Shown here: in pieces, positions 1-9,210 of the stretch
Layout of the letters: each line of letters opens with the position of its first letter
Numbering within the stretch: the first letter of the stretch is position 1
Assembly: GCA_030447875.1 (NCBI GenBank)
Contig: JAUJOA010000003.1
Location: 97,416 to 151,858 of the forward strand
Length of the DNA stretch: 54,443 nucleotides
Source: Thermoleophilaceae bacterium
GTDB lineage: Bacteria > Actinomycetota > Thermoleophilia > Solirubrobacterales > Thermoleophilaceae
Direction: 5' to 3'
The notes under the pieces: model-generated
Databases searched by the model: none
What the model was told of the DNA's origin: nothing
What the model saw: only the letters and a program-made list of their open reading frames with translations
Translations under genes and position numbers: made by a program

Positions 1-1
1 A

Positions 2-271
2 CCGTACTACGTCTGGACGCCCGACTACGCGGAGAAGCGCCTCGCCTGGAAGCGACGTCATCCGCTTCATGTCATCGTCCTCAGGACCTATCGAATCCCG
101 CGTCCGGTGACGGTCAGGGTCCGGGACGACTACGGCGGCTGCCGGTCGTGGCTCGAGCTTCAGCGCGAGCTGCCCTTCGAGGGAACGCCGGTGCTGTCGG
201 ACGAGGAGTTCGAGCGCGCTGCCGGCGAGATCGAGGGCATCGCCTCGGGCGCAGTTCCGGTGCTCGCCTAG
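2..271 (+). CDS. DUF1802-like protein, C-terminal fragment
   Basis: An open frame enters from the left edge and ends at a TAG at 269-271, giving 89 residues with no start inside the window. The fragment reads as a compact globular domain: an early segment around LHVIVLRTYRIPRPV, then DDYGGCRSWLELQ, then PVLSDEEFERA near the end. That YGGCxSWxEL ... PVLSDxEF pattern is what I remember of DUF1802 proteins, a family with no established function. Codon use is typical of the window. Only the C-terminal part is visible, so the family assignment is tentative. About 140 bases without a gene separate it from the next start. Confidence 0.6.
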   Translation, partial: PYYVWTPDYAEKRLAWKRRHPLHVIVLRTYRIPRPVTVRVRDDYGGCRSWLELQRELPFEGTPVLSDEEFERAAGEIEGIASGAVPVLA

Positions 272-412
272 GGCGGGCGCTTCCGGTATCCCTTCTCTTC
301 ACCTCGCTCGGGCTGCGCCCTCGCTACACGGTTCGAGCAGGGACACCGTCGCCCCCGCTTAGCGCGGTTGTCGGTGGCGCTCCCTACTTTGGGTGAGTAA
401 GGTGGCCGTTCG

Positions 413-3310
413 GTGCGGCGCTTTACCACGGCTCTGGTAGTTGCCATCGCCGGCTTGCTGACGCTTGCCGGCGCTGCGCCCGCGGCCAAGCCCGGTCCCT
501 ACGAGGGGCGGGCGAAGAGCTTCAGGAACATCCTCCCCCCTGGCTCGAATGGATTGGCCAACGCCGGGCAGATCGCCGCGTTTCTGGCTACTGGGGATCG
601 GCCGCGGCACAACGACGATCAGCTCGACATGTACGAGGACCTCGTCTATGCAACCCCCGGCCTCAAGCGGAAGCAGCTCCCGAACTACTTCAAGGACGCG
701 AGCTTCGGCGTCCGGCCGGGCGACGTTGAGCGTCAGTACGACCCCTGCTCGCCGCTCGACCAGACCTGTCCCGACGTCGTCATCCAGCGCGACGCGGGAT
801 TCGGGGTGCCGCACATCTACGGCGGGACGCGCGCCGGGGCGATGTTCGGCGCCGGCTATGTAGCCGGTGAGGACAGGCTCTTCTTCATCGACGTGCTCCG
901 CCACGCCGGTCGGGCCCAGCTATCGTCGTTCGTCGGCGGTGCGCCGGGTAACCGGGAGATGGACCGCGACGTATGGAGGATTTCTCCCTACTCCGAGGCC
1001 GACCTGAGGCGCCAGGTCGAGCAGTTCGACGACCTATACGGGGCTCAGGGCGCCCAGCTTCAGGAGGACCTCCGCAACTACGTCGACGGCGTCAACGCCT
1101 ACATCGACCAGGCCAGGACGAACCCGAACAAGCTCCCTGGCGAGTATTTCGCGATCAACCGGCCCCAGGGCCCTGAGGAGTGGAAGGACACAGACGTCGT
1201 GGCGATCGCCGCGCTCGTAGGCGGCATCTTCGGCAAGGGCGGTGGTCGTGAGGTCGACTCCGCGCAGGTGCTCCAGGCCGCCAAGGACGAGTTCGGCGGT
1301 CGGCGGGGCAGGGGCGTGTTCAGCGACTTCCGCTCGGCCGAGGACCCGGAGGCGCCGACGACGGTGTTCGACGAGCGCTTTCCGTACCAGAAGCCGCCCG
1401 CCGAGGTGGACGAGCGAAGCGTCGCGATCCCCGACGAGGGCTCGGTCGTCGAGGAACCGGTCATCGAATCGTCCGCGGGCACGGGCGGCGGGTCGGTGGA
1501 GGGCGGCCCCGGAGGCGAGCCGATGGATGATGAGCCGGAAACGGAGCCGGCGGGCGCCGGCTCGACCGGCCAGCAGCTCCGCGACGGGCTGCTCTCCTTT
1601 CCGAGCGGGAACTCGAACGCGCTGTTGGTCTCGGGACGCGAGTCGAGCTCCGGGCACCCGCTGGCCGTCTTCGGTCCCCAGACCGGCTACTTCGCCCCGC
1701 AGGTCCTGATGGAGATGGACATCCACGCGCCGCAGACGAGCGACGGGCCGCCGATCGACGCGCGCGGCGTGGCGTTCCCGGGCACCAACCTCTACGTCCA
1801 GCTCGGTCGCGGGCGCGACTACTCCTGGAGCGCCACCTCGGCCGGACAGGACAACGTCGACACCTTCGCCGTCAAGCTCTGCCAGCCCGGCGGAGGTAAG
1901 GCGAGCGTCGGCTCGCGTTTCTACAGGTTCCGCGGATCGTGCCTGCCGATGGAGGCACTCAAGCGGAGGAACGCATGGACGCCGAACGCCGCCGATCAGA
2001 CGCCGCCCGGCAGTGAGACGCTGCGCACCTTCCGGACCAAGCTGGGCCTCGTGATCTCGCGCGGGAGGCTCGACGGAGATCCGGTCGCCTACACGTCGCT
2101 CCGCTCCACCTATCTCCACGAGGTCGACTCGGCGATCGGGTTCGCCGACTTCAACAACCCGAAGAAGATCGACGACGCGCGCGACTATCAGCGCGCGGCC
2201 TATGACATCGGCTACACGTTCAACTGGTTCTACGCCGATGAGAAGGACATCACCTACTTCAACTCGGGCGACAACCCGGTTCGTGCCGAGGGCACGGATC
2301 CCAACTTCCCGACCCTCGGCACCAAGAAGTACGAGTGGGAGGGCTTCAGGCCAAACGCCCTAATCGCCGACTACACGCCGTTCTCGGCGCATCCTCGGGT
2401 GACCAACCAGTCGTATATCACGAGCTGGAACAACAAGCAGGCGCGGGGATACCGCGCGTCGGACGCGAACTACTCGTACAGCTCCGTCTACCGCTCGGAG
2501 CCTCTCGACGACCGCATCCGCCGCGGGATAGCGGGTGATCGTGAGATGAACGTCGTCGAGCTGATCGACGCAGCGCAGGATGCGGGCACCGTCGACCTGC
2601 GCGGCGACAAGGTCCTGCCTTGGGCGCTGAAGGTGCTTGGCGAGCCGCGCGATCCGCAGCTAGCGGCCGCGGTGTCGAAGCTCCGGGCGTGGACGCGTGA
2701 CGGCGCGCACCGCCGCGACAGCGATCGGAGCGGGAAGTACGAACATGCCGCTGCTATCCGGATCATGGACGCGTGGTGGCCGCGGATGATCGCGAAGGAG
2801 TTCAAGCCCGAGCTCGGCAGGCCGCTCTTCAAACGGCTGACCGGAATGATCGAGCTGGACAACGAGCCGAACAACCACGGGGCCCACCTCGGCTCGGCGT
2901 ACCAGACCGGCTGGTACGGCTACGCGGAGAAGGACCTCAGAACCGTGCTCGGCAAGCGGGTCAGGGGCCGCTACTCGCGGGAGTACTGCGGGGGCGGGAA
3001 GCTGAGCCGCTGCCGCGACCGCCTCGAGCGCTCACTGGCGGCCGCGCTCGCCAACGACGGTCCCGAGCAGCTCTACCGCGACGAGGTCTGCGAGGACGAA
3101 GGCAAGGGGCTCGATCCTCAGCTGTGCTTCGACAGCATCCGCCACCGCCCGCTCGGGGGTATCACCCAGCCGCTGATCCACTGGATGAACCGCCCGACCT
3201 TCCAGCAGGTGGTGGAGATTACGGGCGATGACGAGAGCTCGGGCGACGACTCCACCCGGGATCGCTCGAACCCGCGCCGCTTCCCCCGGCGCGACAAGCC
3301 TCGCCGCTGA
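413..3310 (+). CDS. Secreted penicillin acylase family Ntn-hydrolase (copy 1)
   Basis: A 965-residue secreted N-terminal-nucleophile amidase precursor. The GTG start at 413 is preceded by an AAGGTGG ribosome site near 400 and followed by a Sec signal peptide (residues 1-24, ending GAAPAA). The family is made as one chain that cuts itself into alpha and beta subunits, freeing a beta-chain N-terminal serine. Here the junction is SGN|SNALLVSG, with predicted nucleophile Ser401, followed by the expected FGPQTGYFAPQ and QDNVDTFAVKL motifs and a later SWNNKQARGY block carrying the usual substrate-pocket Asn. About 60 acidic, Gly/Pro-rich residues precede the cut and are probably a removable spacer. 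At 965 residues it is longer than typical penicillin G acylases (about 800). Substrate unknown: beta-lactam, acyl-homoserine lactone, lipopeptide or other N-acyl amides are all possible. It is convergent with a close paralogue. Confidence 0.9.
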   Translation: MRRFTTALVVAIAGLLTLAGAAPAAKPGPYEGRAKSFRNILPPGSNGLANAGQIAAFLATGDRPRHNDDQLDMYEDLVYATPGLKRKQLPNYFKDASFGVRPGDVERQYDPCSPLDQTCPDVVIQRDAGFGVPHIYGGTRAGAMFGAGYVAGEDRLFFIDVLRHAGRAQLSSFVGGAPGNREMDRDVWRISPYSEADLRRQVEQFDDLYGAQGAQLQEDLRNYVDGVNAYIDQARTNPNKLPGEYFAINRPQGPEEWKDTDVVAIAALVGGIFGKGGGREVDSAQVLQAAKDEFGGRRGRGVFSDFRSAEDPEAPTTVFDERFPYQKPPAEVDERSVAIPDEGSVVEEPVIESSAGTGGGSVEGGPGGEPMDDEPETEPAGAGSTGQQLRDGLLSFPSGNSNALLVSGRESSSGHPLAVFGPQTGYFAPQVLMEMDIHAPQTSDGPPIDARGVAFPGTNLYVQLGRGRDYSWSATSAGQDNVDTFAVKLCQPGGGKASVGSRFYRFRGSCLPMEALKRRNAWTPNAADQTPPGSETLRTFRTKLGLVISRGRLDGDPVAYTSLRSTYLHEVDSAIGFADFNNPKKIDDARDYQRAAYDIGYTFNWFYADEKDITYFNSGDNPVRAEGTDPNFPTLGTKKYEWEGFRPNALIADYTPFSAHPRVTNQSYITSWNNKQARGYRASDANYSYSSVYRSEPLDDRIRRGIAGDREMNVVELIDAAQDAGTVDLRGDKVLPWALKVLGEPRDPQLAAAVSKLRAWTRDGAHRRDSDRSGKYEHAAAIRIMDAWWPRMIAKEFKPELGRPLFKRLTGMIELDNEPNNHGAHLGSAYQTGWYGYAEKDLRTVLGKRVRGRYSREYCGGGKLSRCRDRLERSLAAALANDGPEQLYRDEVCEDEGKGLDPQLCFDSIRHRPLGGITQPLIHWMNRPTFQQVVEITGDDESSGDDSTRDRSNPRRFPRRDKPRR

Positions 3311-3405
3311 GCGACCGGCGTCACGGCCGTCAGCCCCGCACGCCTCGCTCGTCCCGTCGCAACTAGTTTCCGCAACCCGTCGCTGGGCGGCTTTCCACGA
3401 CGGTG

Positions 3406-3483
3406 CGAGCGGGGTCGCCGCGCACCACACCGGACTAAGTCGAGGATCGGCCGCCCGCCGGAGGCTAGCCGCGACCCCGCTCG
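3406..3483. repeat. 13-bp inverted repeat in a convergent intergenic gap
   Basis: The 425-base gap 3311-3735 between the two convergent acylase genes holds no convincing gene. Its clearest feature is a perfect 13-bp inverted repeat, CGAGCGGGGTCGC at 3406-3418 and its complement at 3471-3483, around a 52-base centre. No T-run follows either arm, so a standard Rho-independent terminator is not supported. It may still stop transcription from both sides or mark a small decayed insertion. Confidence 0.5.
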
Positions 3484-3735
3484 GCGGCGGGCGCGAGGCC
3501 TTCGGTCGCGACCAATGCGGCAGTCTGACAAACCTTCGTCACACGGTTCACACGGTCGTGCGTCTTGCAGGCCGGGCAGCCGAGGCCCAGCTGACGTGGA
3601 CGACATCAAGCACCACATAGGTGCCCGAGGTCAACCAGGTCGGCGCTCAAGTCACCGACGGGACACAACTCCCACAAACGTGTGACGAGCCCGTCGGGCC
3701 CAGCCTCCGGCGCAGGAAGGAGCGGCGAGGAAGGT

Positions 3736-6570
3736 CTACCCGCGGCGCCGGAACCGCGGCCGCTGGTCGCGCTCTGACTCGCCGCCCTTCGGACCGCCCT
3801 TCACCTGCACCACCTGCTGGAACGTCGGGCGATCCTGCCAGTGGATCGGGTCGGTCCCGATCGCGCCGGCCGTCGTGAACTCGATCTGGTCGCACTCACG
3901 CGGTTGCGTGGGATCCCGCTCACAGGTGGCGGGCCGCTCGGCGTCCTTGACGTTCGAGACGTCGTAGCGCCGGCGCACGTCGCGGGCGGCCCGTCTCAAG
4001 GTGCTCTTGAGCCCCTGGCGACAGCGTCCGAGGTCGCCCTTCCCGCAGTAGCGCCGCGAAAGCGGCTGGCGGACTCGATCGCCGAGCAGGGCGCGCAGGT
4101 CCTTGTCGGCGTAGCCCCACCAGCCCTCGAAGAAGGAGCTTCCGCCGGGCTGCGGCGGGGAGCCGAAGTCGTTGACCGCCCGGATCCGGTCGGTGAGCTC
4201 TCGGCCGAGCCTCGGCTTGAACATACGCGTCAGGAGGCGTGGCCACCAGGCGTCCATCAGTACCACGCCCGGGCTGTCGTCGAGCACGTTGTCCTTGTTC
4301 AGGTCCCGGCGATGGGCGCCGTCCTCGACCCAGGAGTCGAGCGTGCCGACCAGCCGCCTGAGTTTCGGGCCCCCACCATCCCCGATCACCCTGCGCAGCA
4401 CCGGATAGACCTCCTGCCCGCGGAGGTCCACCGTCGCCGCGGTCTCCATGATCTGTGTCAGCTCGGCGAGGTTGAGCTCGCGGCCGCCGCGGATGCCGGC
4501 CCGCACGCGATCCTCCAGCCGCTCGGAGCGATGCACCGAGCTGAACTGCCCGAAGACGTCGTCGGCGGATCGCCACTCCGGGGCCTGCTTGTTGTTCCAG
4601 TTGACCAGGTACCCGCGCGCGGGGTTGGTGTCCTTCGGCTTCTCGTCGAAGGACATGCGCTCGGAGAGGAACGTCTTCGGGTCGAAGCCTTGCCAGTCGT
4701 AGCGCCCGGTTCCGGACGTGGGCAGGCTCGGGTCCGTGCCCTCGGCGCGACGCGGGAACCACCCGGATTGGAAGAACGTGACGTCGCGGTCGTCGGCGTA
4801 GAACCAGTTGAACGCGAAGTTGACGAAGTTCATCGTCCGTTGGAAGTCGCGCGGTCCGTCCACCTCGTTGCCGGTCAGCCGCTTGAAGGCGCGTGCCGAC
4901 TCGAGCTCGTGCATGTACGTCGACCGCGCCTCGGCGATCGCGACCGGGTCTCCGTCCACCTTCGCGGTCCCCTGAATCGGCCCGTGGACGCTTCGCTTGA
5001 CCTGGAGCACGACCCGCCGCGGCGGACTCGGATCGTTCGCGGCGCCGGTGCCGGTCTGGAGGACGTGATCGCGCATGGTGAACGGCCGGCACCGACCCTT
5101 GTACAGGTAGTGGTCGGAGCTCCTCGTGGGCTTCGACCCGTCGGGCTCGCACAGCTTCTCGACGAACTCGTCGACGTTGTCGGCGGTCGACGTGGTCGCG
5201 CTCCACGCGTACTCGCTCCCGCGGCCGAGCAGTACGTACAGGCTGATGCCGGGGAAGGCGGCCCCGCGGGCGTCGATCCCGGGGCCGTGCAGGTCGAGCT
5301 CGAGCAAGATCTGGGGCGAGAAGTAGCCGACCTGCGGGCCCATCACGGCGAGTGGCGTGCCTGATCGCGATTCGCTTCCGGGAATCAGGAGTGCGTTCGA
5401 CTGCTGCTTCGGGATCGGCAGCCCGCCGAGGCCCTCGAGGAGCCCGCCGCCGCCGGAGCTCGCGCGCGCGTCGGAGGCACCCGAGGCACTGGACCCGCTC
5501 TGAACCGGATCCCGGTTCTCGATGGAGCCGAGCCTCGGGACCGCCACGGCCCTCGGGTCGACCTGACCCGGGTCGTCGAAGGGGAAGGTCTTGGTCGTCG
5601 TAATCGGCGCCTCGGGATCGTCCTCGCGGCGGAAGTCCTCGAACACGCTGCGCCCGTCGCGGTTTCCAAAGCGCTCCTCCGCCGCCTCGAGCGCCTGGGA
5701 GGCGAGGGCCTCGCTGCCTCCGCCGCGACCGAAGATGCCGCCGATCAGCGACGCTATCGCCACGGTGTCGGTCGGCTTCCACCGCTCGGGCCCCTGGGGC
5801 CGGCCGAGCGCCGGGTACTCCACCGGGAGCTTCGTCGGGTCGGTGCGGGTCTCGTCGATGTAGGCGTTGATGCCGTCGACGTAGTCCAAAAGGTCGCGCT
5901 TGATCTGCTGGCCCTCGCTGCCGGCCGCCTCGGCGGCGTCGTCGATCATGGCCTGCAGCTCCTTCTCGGAGTAGTCCGCGATCTTGAGCTGCTCGGCGTC
6001 CATCTTCACGGTCGCGTCGTCCTCGCCGGGGCCGATCAGCTCGCTGAGGCGCGCCCGACCGGCGTGGCGAAGCACGTCCATCAGGAACAGCCGATCGGTG
6101 GCCGACGCGTAGCCGGCCCCGAACAGCGTGTCGGCGCGCGTGGCCCCGTAGACGTGCGGGACCTGGTAGGCCTTGTCGCGCAGGATCGTGACGCCCGGAC
6201 GCGGGCGCTCGGTGCGCCGTGGGTCGATCTCCTCCTGCGGCACGCCGAAGCCCTCCGACTTGAAGAAGCGGTCGAGATCTCGACTCCTCAGCGAGGGTGC
6301 CGCGTAGAGCAGGTTGTTGTAGAGCGGAAGCTGGTCCCTGAAGCTGTCCGGAGGGTCGCCAGTGGCCTGGCTCCGGGCGAACTCCGCCCCGTTGACGGTC
6401 TCCCCCTGGCCCCCCGGAAGGACGTTGCGAAAGCCGCCGGGGTCGTTCTTGCCCGCCGGCTCCACCTCCGGCCCGGGGCTGACTTGAGCCATGGCGGCCG
6501 GAGCGAGCGCAAAGCTCGCGAGCGCGACGATCGTCGCGGTCCGCCTCCCCAGCCAAGACCCCCCTCGCAT
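3736..6570 (-). CDS. Secreted penicillin acylase family Ntn-hydrolase (copy 2)
   Basis: A 944-residue paralogue of the gene at 413, on the opposite strand. ATG at 6570 begins a signal peptide (RRTATIVALASFALAPAAMAQ). The autocleavage site is IPKQQ|SNALLIPG, giving predicted nucleophile Ser391, followed by MGPQVGYFSPQ, TADNVDEFVEKL and VNWNNKQAPEW, which match copy 1 block for block. The spacer before the serine is again low-complexity (Ser/Gly-rich here). Both paralogues share the N-terminal pattern FRNxLPxG and the C-terminal pattern IHWxxRPTFQQVV, so they arose by duplication of the whole gene. A TACGCT box lies 8 bases upstream of the ATG and could serve a leaderless transcript. Substrate not predictable from sequence. 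Confidence 0.9.
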   Translation of the reverse strand: MRGGSWLGRRTATIVALASFALAPAAMAQVSPGPEVEPAGKNDPGGFRNVLPGGQGETVNGAEFARSQATGDPPDSFRDQLPLYNNLLYAAPSLRSRDLDRFFKSEGFGVPQEEIDPRRTERPRPGVTILRDKAYQVPHVYGATRADTLFGAGYASATDRLFLMDVLRHAGRARLSELIGPGEDDATVKMDAEQLKIADYSEKELQAMIDDAAEAAGSEGQQIKRDLLDYVDGINAYIDETRTDPTKLPVEYPALGRPQGPERWKPTDTVAIASLIGGIFGRGGGSEALASQALEAAEERFGNRDGRSVFEDFRREDDPEAPITTTKTFPFDDPGQVDPRAVAVPRLGSIENRDPVQSGSSASGASDARASSGGGGLLEGLGGLPIPKQQSNALLIPGSESRSGTPLAVMGPQVGYFSPQILLELDLHGPGIDARGAAFPGISLYVLLGRGSEYAWSATTSTADNVDEFVEKLCEPDGSKPTRSSDHYLYKGRCRPFTMRDHVLQTGTGAANDPSPPRRVVLQVKRSVHGPIQGTAKVDGDPVAIAEARSTYMHELESARAFKRLTGNEVDGPRDFQRTMNFVNFAFNWFYADDRDVTFFQSGWFPRRAEGTDPSLPTSGTGRYDWQGFDPKTFLSERMSFDEKPKDTNPARGYLVNWNNKQAPEWRSADDVFGQFSSVHRSERLEDRVRAGIRGGRELNLAELTQIMETAATVDLRGQEVYPVLRRVIGDGGGPKLRRLVGTLDSWVEDGAHRRDLNKDNVLDDSPGVVLMDAWWPRLLTRMFKPRLGRELTDRIRAVNDFGSPPQPGGSSFFEGWWGYADKDLRALLGDRVRQPLSRRYCGKGDLGRCRQGLKSTLRRAARDVRRRYDVSNVKDAERPATCERDPTQPRECDQIEFTTAGAIGTDPIHWQDRPTFQQVVQVKGGPKGGESERDQRPRFRRRG

Positions 6571-6614
6571 CGAGCTAGAGCGTACCTGTCGTCCGAACTA
6601 CGTGCGCCACCGAC

Positions 6615-9194
6615 TCAGGGCTCTAGAAGCTCGCGCAACATGTCCTCCGAGCTCCGCTCCTTGCCCGTGATCCGGCTCAGGTCGGAGCCGGGGGGCACCA
6701 GCGGCATCAGCGGCCATGGCAGACGGTTCCCGCCGGCGTGATTCAGGTAGTCGGGATCGTTCGCCGCGGCCACGTACTCGCCCTGCGTCCGAGCCTGGGA
6801 AGCGCTGGTCTTAGGAGCGGTCCCCGATCCGGGTGCCGGGTCGGGCGGAGGTCCGGGCGGCGTGCTCGGCGGGAAGGTCCCCACCCCGGCGGGGCCCGGT
6901 ACCGGTCCACCGCCGATCGGGATCGGGGGCGGGAAGCGCACCGGCTCCACTTGGCCGATCCGCAGGCGTGACCTTGCCCCGGAGCGGTTGCCCAATCCGT
7001 CGCGCAGCCCGTGTCGCGGAACCGTCACCTCGCCCTTGGCTGGCCGCGGAAGCGTCGCGCGCCACGCGCCGCGCCGGTAACGCGCCCTGCGGCTCTCGCC
7101 CTCGAACCGGAAGCGCAGGACTCCGCCGGTTGGCTCGGGCCGCCGGATGCGGATGTTCCGCTCCGGGTCGGGCGCCGGGTTCTGGGCGAAGAAGGCGATG
7201 CGCCGACCGTGCGCGCGAGCCCCGCGGACGATGAGCCCGTTCGATGGCCGGACGTCGAAGCGACGTGTGGCCAACTCGTACCGGCGCGAGGTCACGCGGA
7301 ACCGGTAGGTACCCGGACGTAGGTCCGGAGGAACGTCGTAGCGGGCCGTGTAGCGGTTCCCGGGCGCCTGGAAGCGCCATAGGAAGTTGAGGCCGAGGTC
7401 GGAGTCGGCGCGACCCACCCGGTGGCGAGAGGGCCTCCGGATCGGGCGAGGACGCGAGCGCTTCCCCGGGCCGGCTCCCAACCGCTGGAGCTCGATGAAC
7501 GGCCGATCGAGCGGTCGGTCGAGGCCGTTCGGTCCGCCGGTCCAGCTCACGTCGAGCACGTTCATTCGACGCGCGACCTCCGGCGGCTCGCGCACCAGCT
7601 TCCCGGGAGCCCCGCCGTCGCCCTGGTCGATCTCGCTCGGCCGCTTCGCCGGGGGCTCGAGGCGAGCCGCCGGCTCCGGGTTCGAGCGCGCCCGGCGCAG
7701 ACGGCGTGCGAGGTCCGCGAGCACCTCGCGCATGAGGTTCGACTGGAACTTGCCGTACGGCGTGAACCCGCCCACGTAGTGCTGCTGGTCGTATTCCTCG
7801 GGCGTCGTGAAGTAGCCGAGGTAATCGTCGGTCAGTCCGGCGAGGACCACCTGGTTCGAGCCGACGCCACTCGCTCGCGCCACGGCTGCGCGGATGCGCC
7901 GCCCCATCTCGACCGACGCCTCGCCCGGCACGGTGGCAAGCGCGAACGGCCCGATCCTGCGCACCTGGGCCGGGAACTTGCCCTCGCTGCCGCGCTCCAA
8001 CACCTTCACCTTGCGGCCCTGAACGGGGTCGGCCGCCTCGGCCGGAAGCCGCCGGCCCTCGGTCCCCGTGTCGTAGAAGATGCTCGGTCCGTCCTCGGCG
8101 CCTCCGAAGAAGCTCGCGCCCATCCAGGCGTTCGAGTCCACCCGCCCACCGGCGGTGCGCTGGCCGCAGAAGCAGAAGACGGTGTGTCGTCCGGCGAGCG
8201 AGAGGTCTCGCGACGTACGAGCGCGGCGCCAGCCCCGCTCCAGGGCCACCGCGATGCGGCGCCCCTCCTCGTCGGCGGCGGCCGGTGCGTTGAAGCCGGC
8301 GTAGCGCGGCGACTGGTCACCCTCGTTGCCGTTCGCGAGCGCCACCATGGGAGCCCGGCGGCCGTGCCCGAGCCGCGCTTCCAGTCGCCTCGCCGCCACG
8401 CCCGGGTAGTCGGCCGCGTAGAGATGGTTGTACGGCGTGAAGGTCGTCGAGTGCGCGGAGAACTGCGACCAGACGGCGAGCGGCTCGCGGCGCCCGTCGC
8501 CGGAGACGCGATCGACTCTCAGGACTCGAGCCTCCGGGTCGATGGTCCGGCGCCGGCCGCCCTCAACCTGATGAAGTGATCCCTCGTGCGGCGGGATGTC
8601 GAGGCCCTGGTTGGCGAGGAAGGCCTCGAGTGACCGGTTCTTCGACGCGTCGGCCCGCGGCGCCCGCCCCCAGCCGGCGGCCGCCGGACCGAGGCCGCGA
8701 TCGGCGCGCTTCACGGCGAGGGCGATCCGCTCGGCCAGGAAGCCGCCCCGCTCGTCGACGGGCGGCTCCCCGCCGATCCGATCCCCGGGCCCGGAATGGG
8801 TATGGGTCGCGCTCACGATCACGTCGGCGCGCTTGAAGCCCCGCGGCCGCAGCCGGGCCGCCACGTCGCGCTGAAGCGACCCGGGAACCCCCTGCAGGTC
8901 GACCACTATGAGCGCCACTCGCTGAGATCCGCGACGGAGCACCACGGCGCGTGCGTACAGCCGGGACGCCACACCGTCGATCGAGATATCGGGGCGCACG
9001 TACCCTCCGGCCGGCCGGCCGAGGTCCGGCGTGATGTCCGCGCGGGCCGCCCCGGCGCGCAGGCCGGCCGCTGAGCTGGCCGCCGGCAGTCCGGCGAGCG
9101 CCGCCGCCGCCAGCCCCAGCGCTACAGCGGCACGGACTGCGCCCTTCCCGGCGATCGGCCGACCAAGCGGCGTCCTCCGTCCCCCTCGCACCAT
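6615..9194 (-). CDS. Secreted neutral/alkaline ceramidase-like hydrolase
   Basis: An 859-residue secreted protein; the ATG at 9194 opens a signal peptide ending about residue 43 (PAASSAA). The N-terminal domain is the neutral/alkaline non-lysosomal ceramidase fold, a Zn amidase cutting the N-acyl bond of ceramides and related lipids. Visible family landmarks are AGAARADITP near the mature N-terminus, SATHTHSGPG with candidate Zn ligands His131/His133, FSAHSTTF with His248, and NGNEGDQSP where Ser295 aligns with the catalytic serine. The C-terminal third (after about 530) is a beta-rich region plus a Pro/Gly-rich stretch and is longer than in minimal bacterial ceramidases. Actual substrate is uncertain, since many bacterial homologues have none assigned. 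A TACTCT box 5 bases before the ATG suggests a leaderless start; the divergent neighbour begins 17 bases away. Confidence 0.83.
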   Translation of the reverse strand: MVRGGRRTPLGRPIAGKGAVRAAVALGLAAAALAGLPAASSAAGLRAGAARADITPDLGRPAGGYVRPDISIDGVASRLYARAVVLRRGSQRVALIVVDLQGVPGSLQRDVAARLRPRGFKRADVIVSATHTHSGPGDRIGGEPPVDERGGFLAERIALAVKRADRGLGPAAAGWGRAPRADASKNRSLEAFLANQGLDIPPHEGSLHQVEGGRRRTIDPEARVLRVDRVSGDGRREPLAVWSQFSAHSTTFTPYNHLYAADYPGVAARRLEARLGHGRRAPMVALANGNEGDQSPRYAGFNAPAAADEEGRRIAVALERGWRRARTSRDLSLAGRHTVFCFCGQRTAGGRVDSNAWMGASFFGGAEDGPSIFYDTGTEGRRLPAEAADPVQGRKVKVLERGSEGKFPAQVRRIGPFALATVPGEASVEMGRRIRAAVARASGVGSNQVVLAGLTDDYLGYFTTPEEYDQQHYVGGFTPYGKFQSNLMREVLADLARRLRRARSNPEPAARLEPPAKRPSEIDQGDGGAPGKLVREPPEVARRMNVLDVSWTGGPNGLDRPLDRPFIELQRLGAGPGKRSRPRPIRRPSRHRVGRADSDLGLNFLWRFQAPGNRYTARYDVPPDLRPGTYRFRVTSRRYELATRRFDVRPSNGLIVRGARAHGRRIAFFAQNPAPDPERNIRIRRPEPTGGVLRFRFEGESRRARYRRGAWRATLPRPAKGEVTVPRHGLRDGLGNRSGARSRLRIGQVEPVRFPPPIPIGGGPVPGPAGVGTFPPSTPPGPPPDPAPGSGTAPKTSASQARTQGEYVAAANDPDYLNHAGGNRLPWPLMPLVPPGSDLSRITGKERSSEDMLRELLEP

Positions 9195-9210
9195 CCGCCA
9201 GAGTACAAGC

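Noticed and set aside
1034-2119. Long antisense open frame inside the first penicillin acylase gene
   Set aside because: High GC produces long antisense frames; composition is Arg/Ala/Gly-rich with no motifs, and the plus-strand gene is fully supported.
3118-3878. Open frames covering the gap between the two acylase genes
   Set aside because: Arg/Pro-rich, overlap real genes at both sides, no ribosome site or family pattern.
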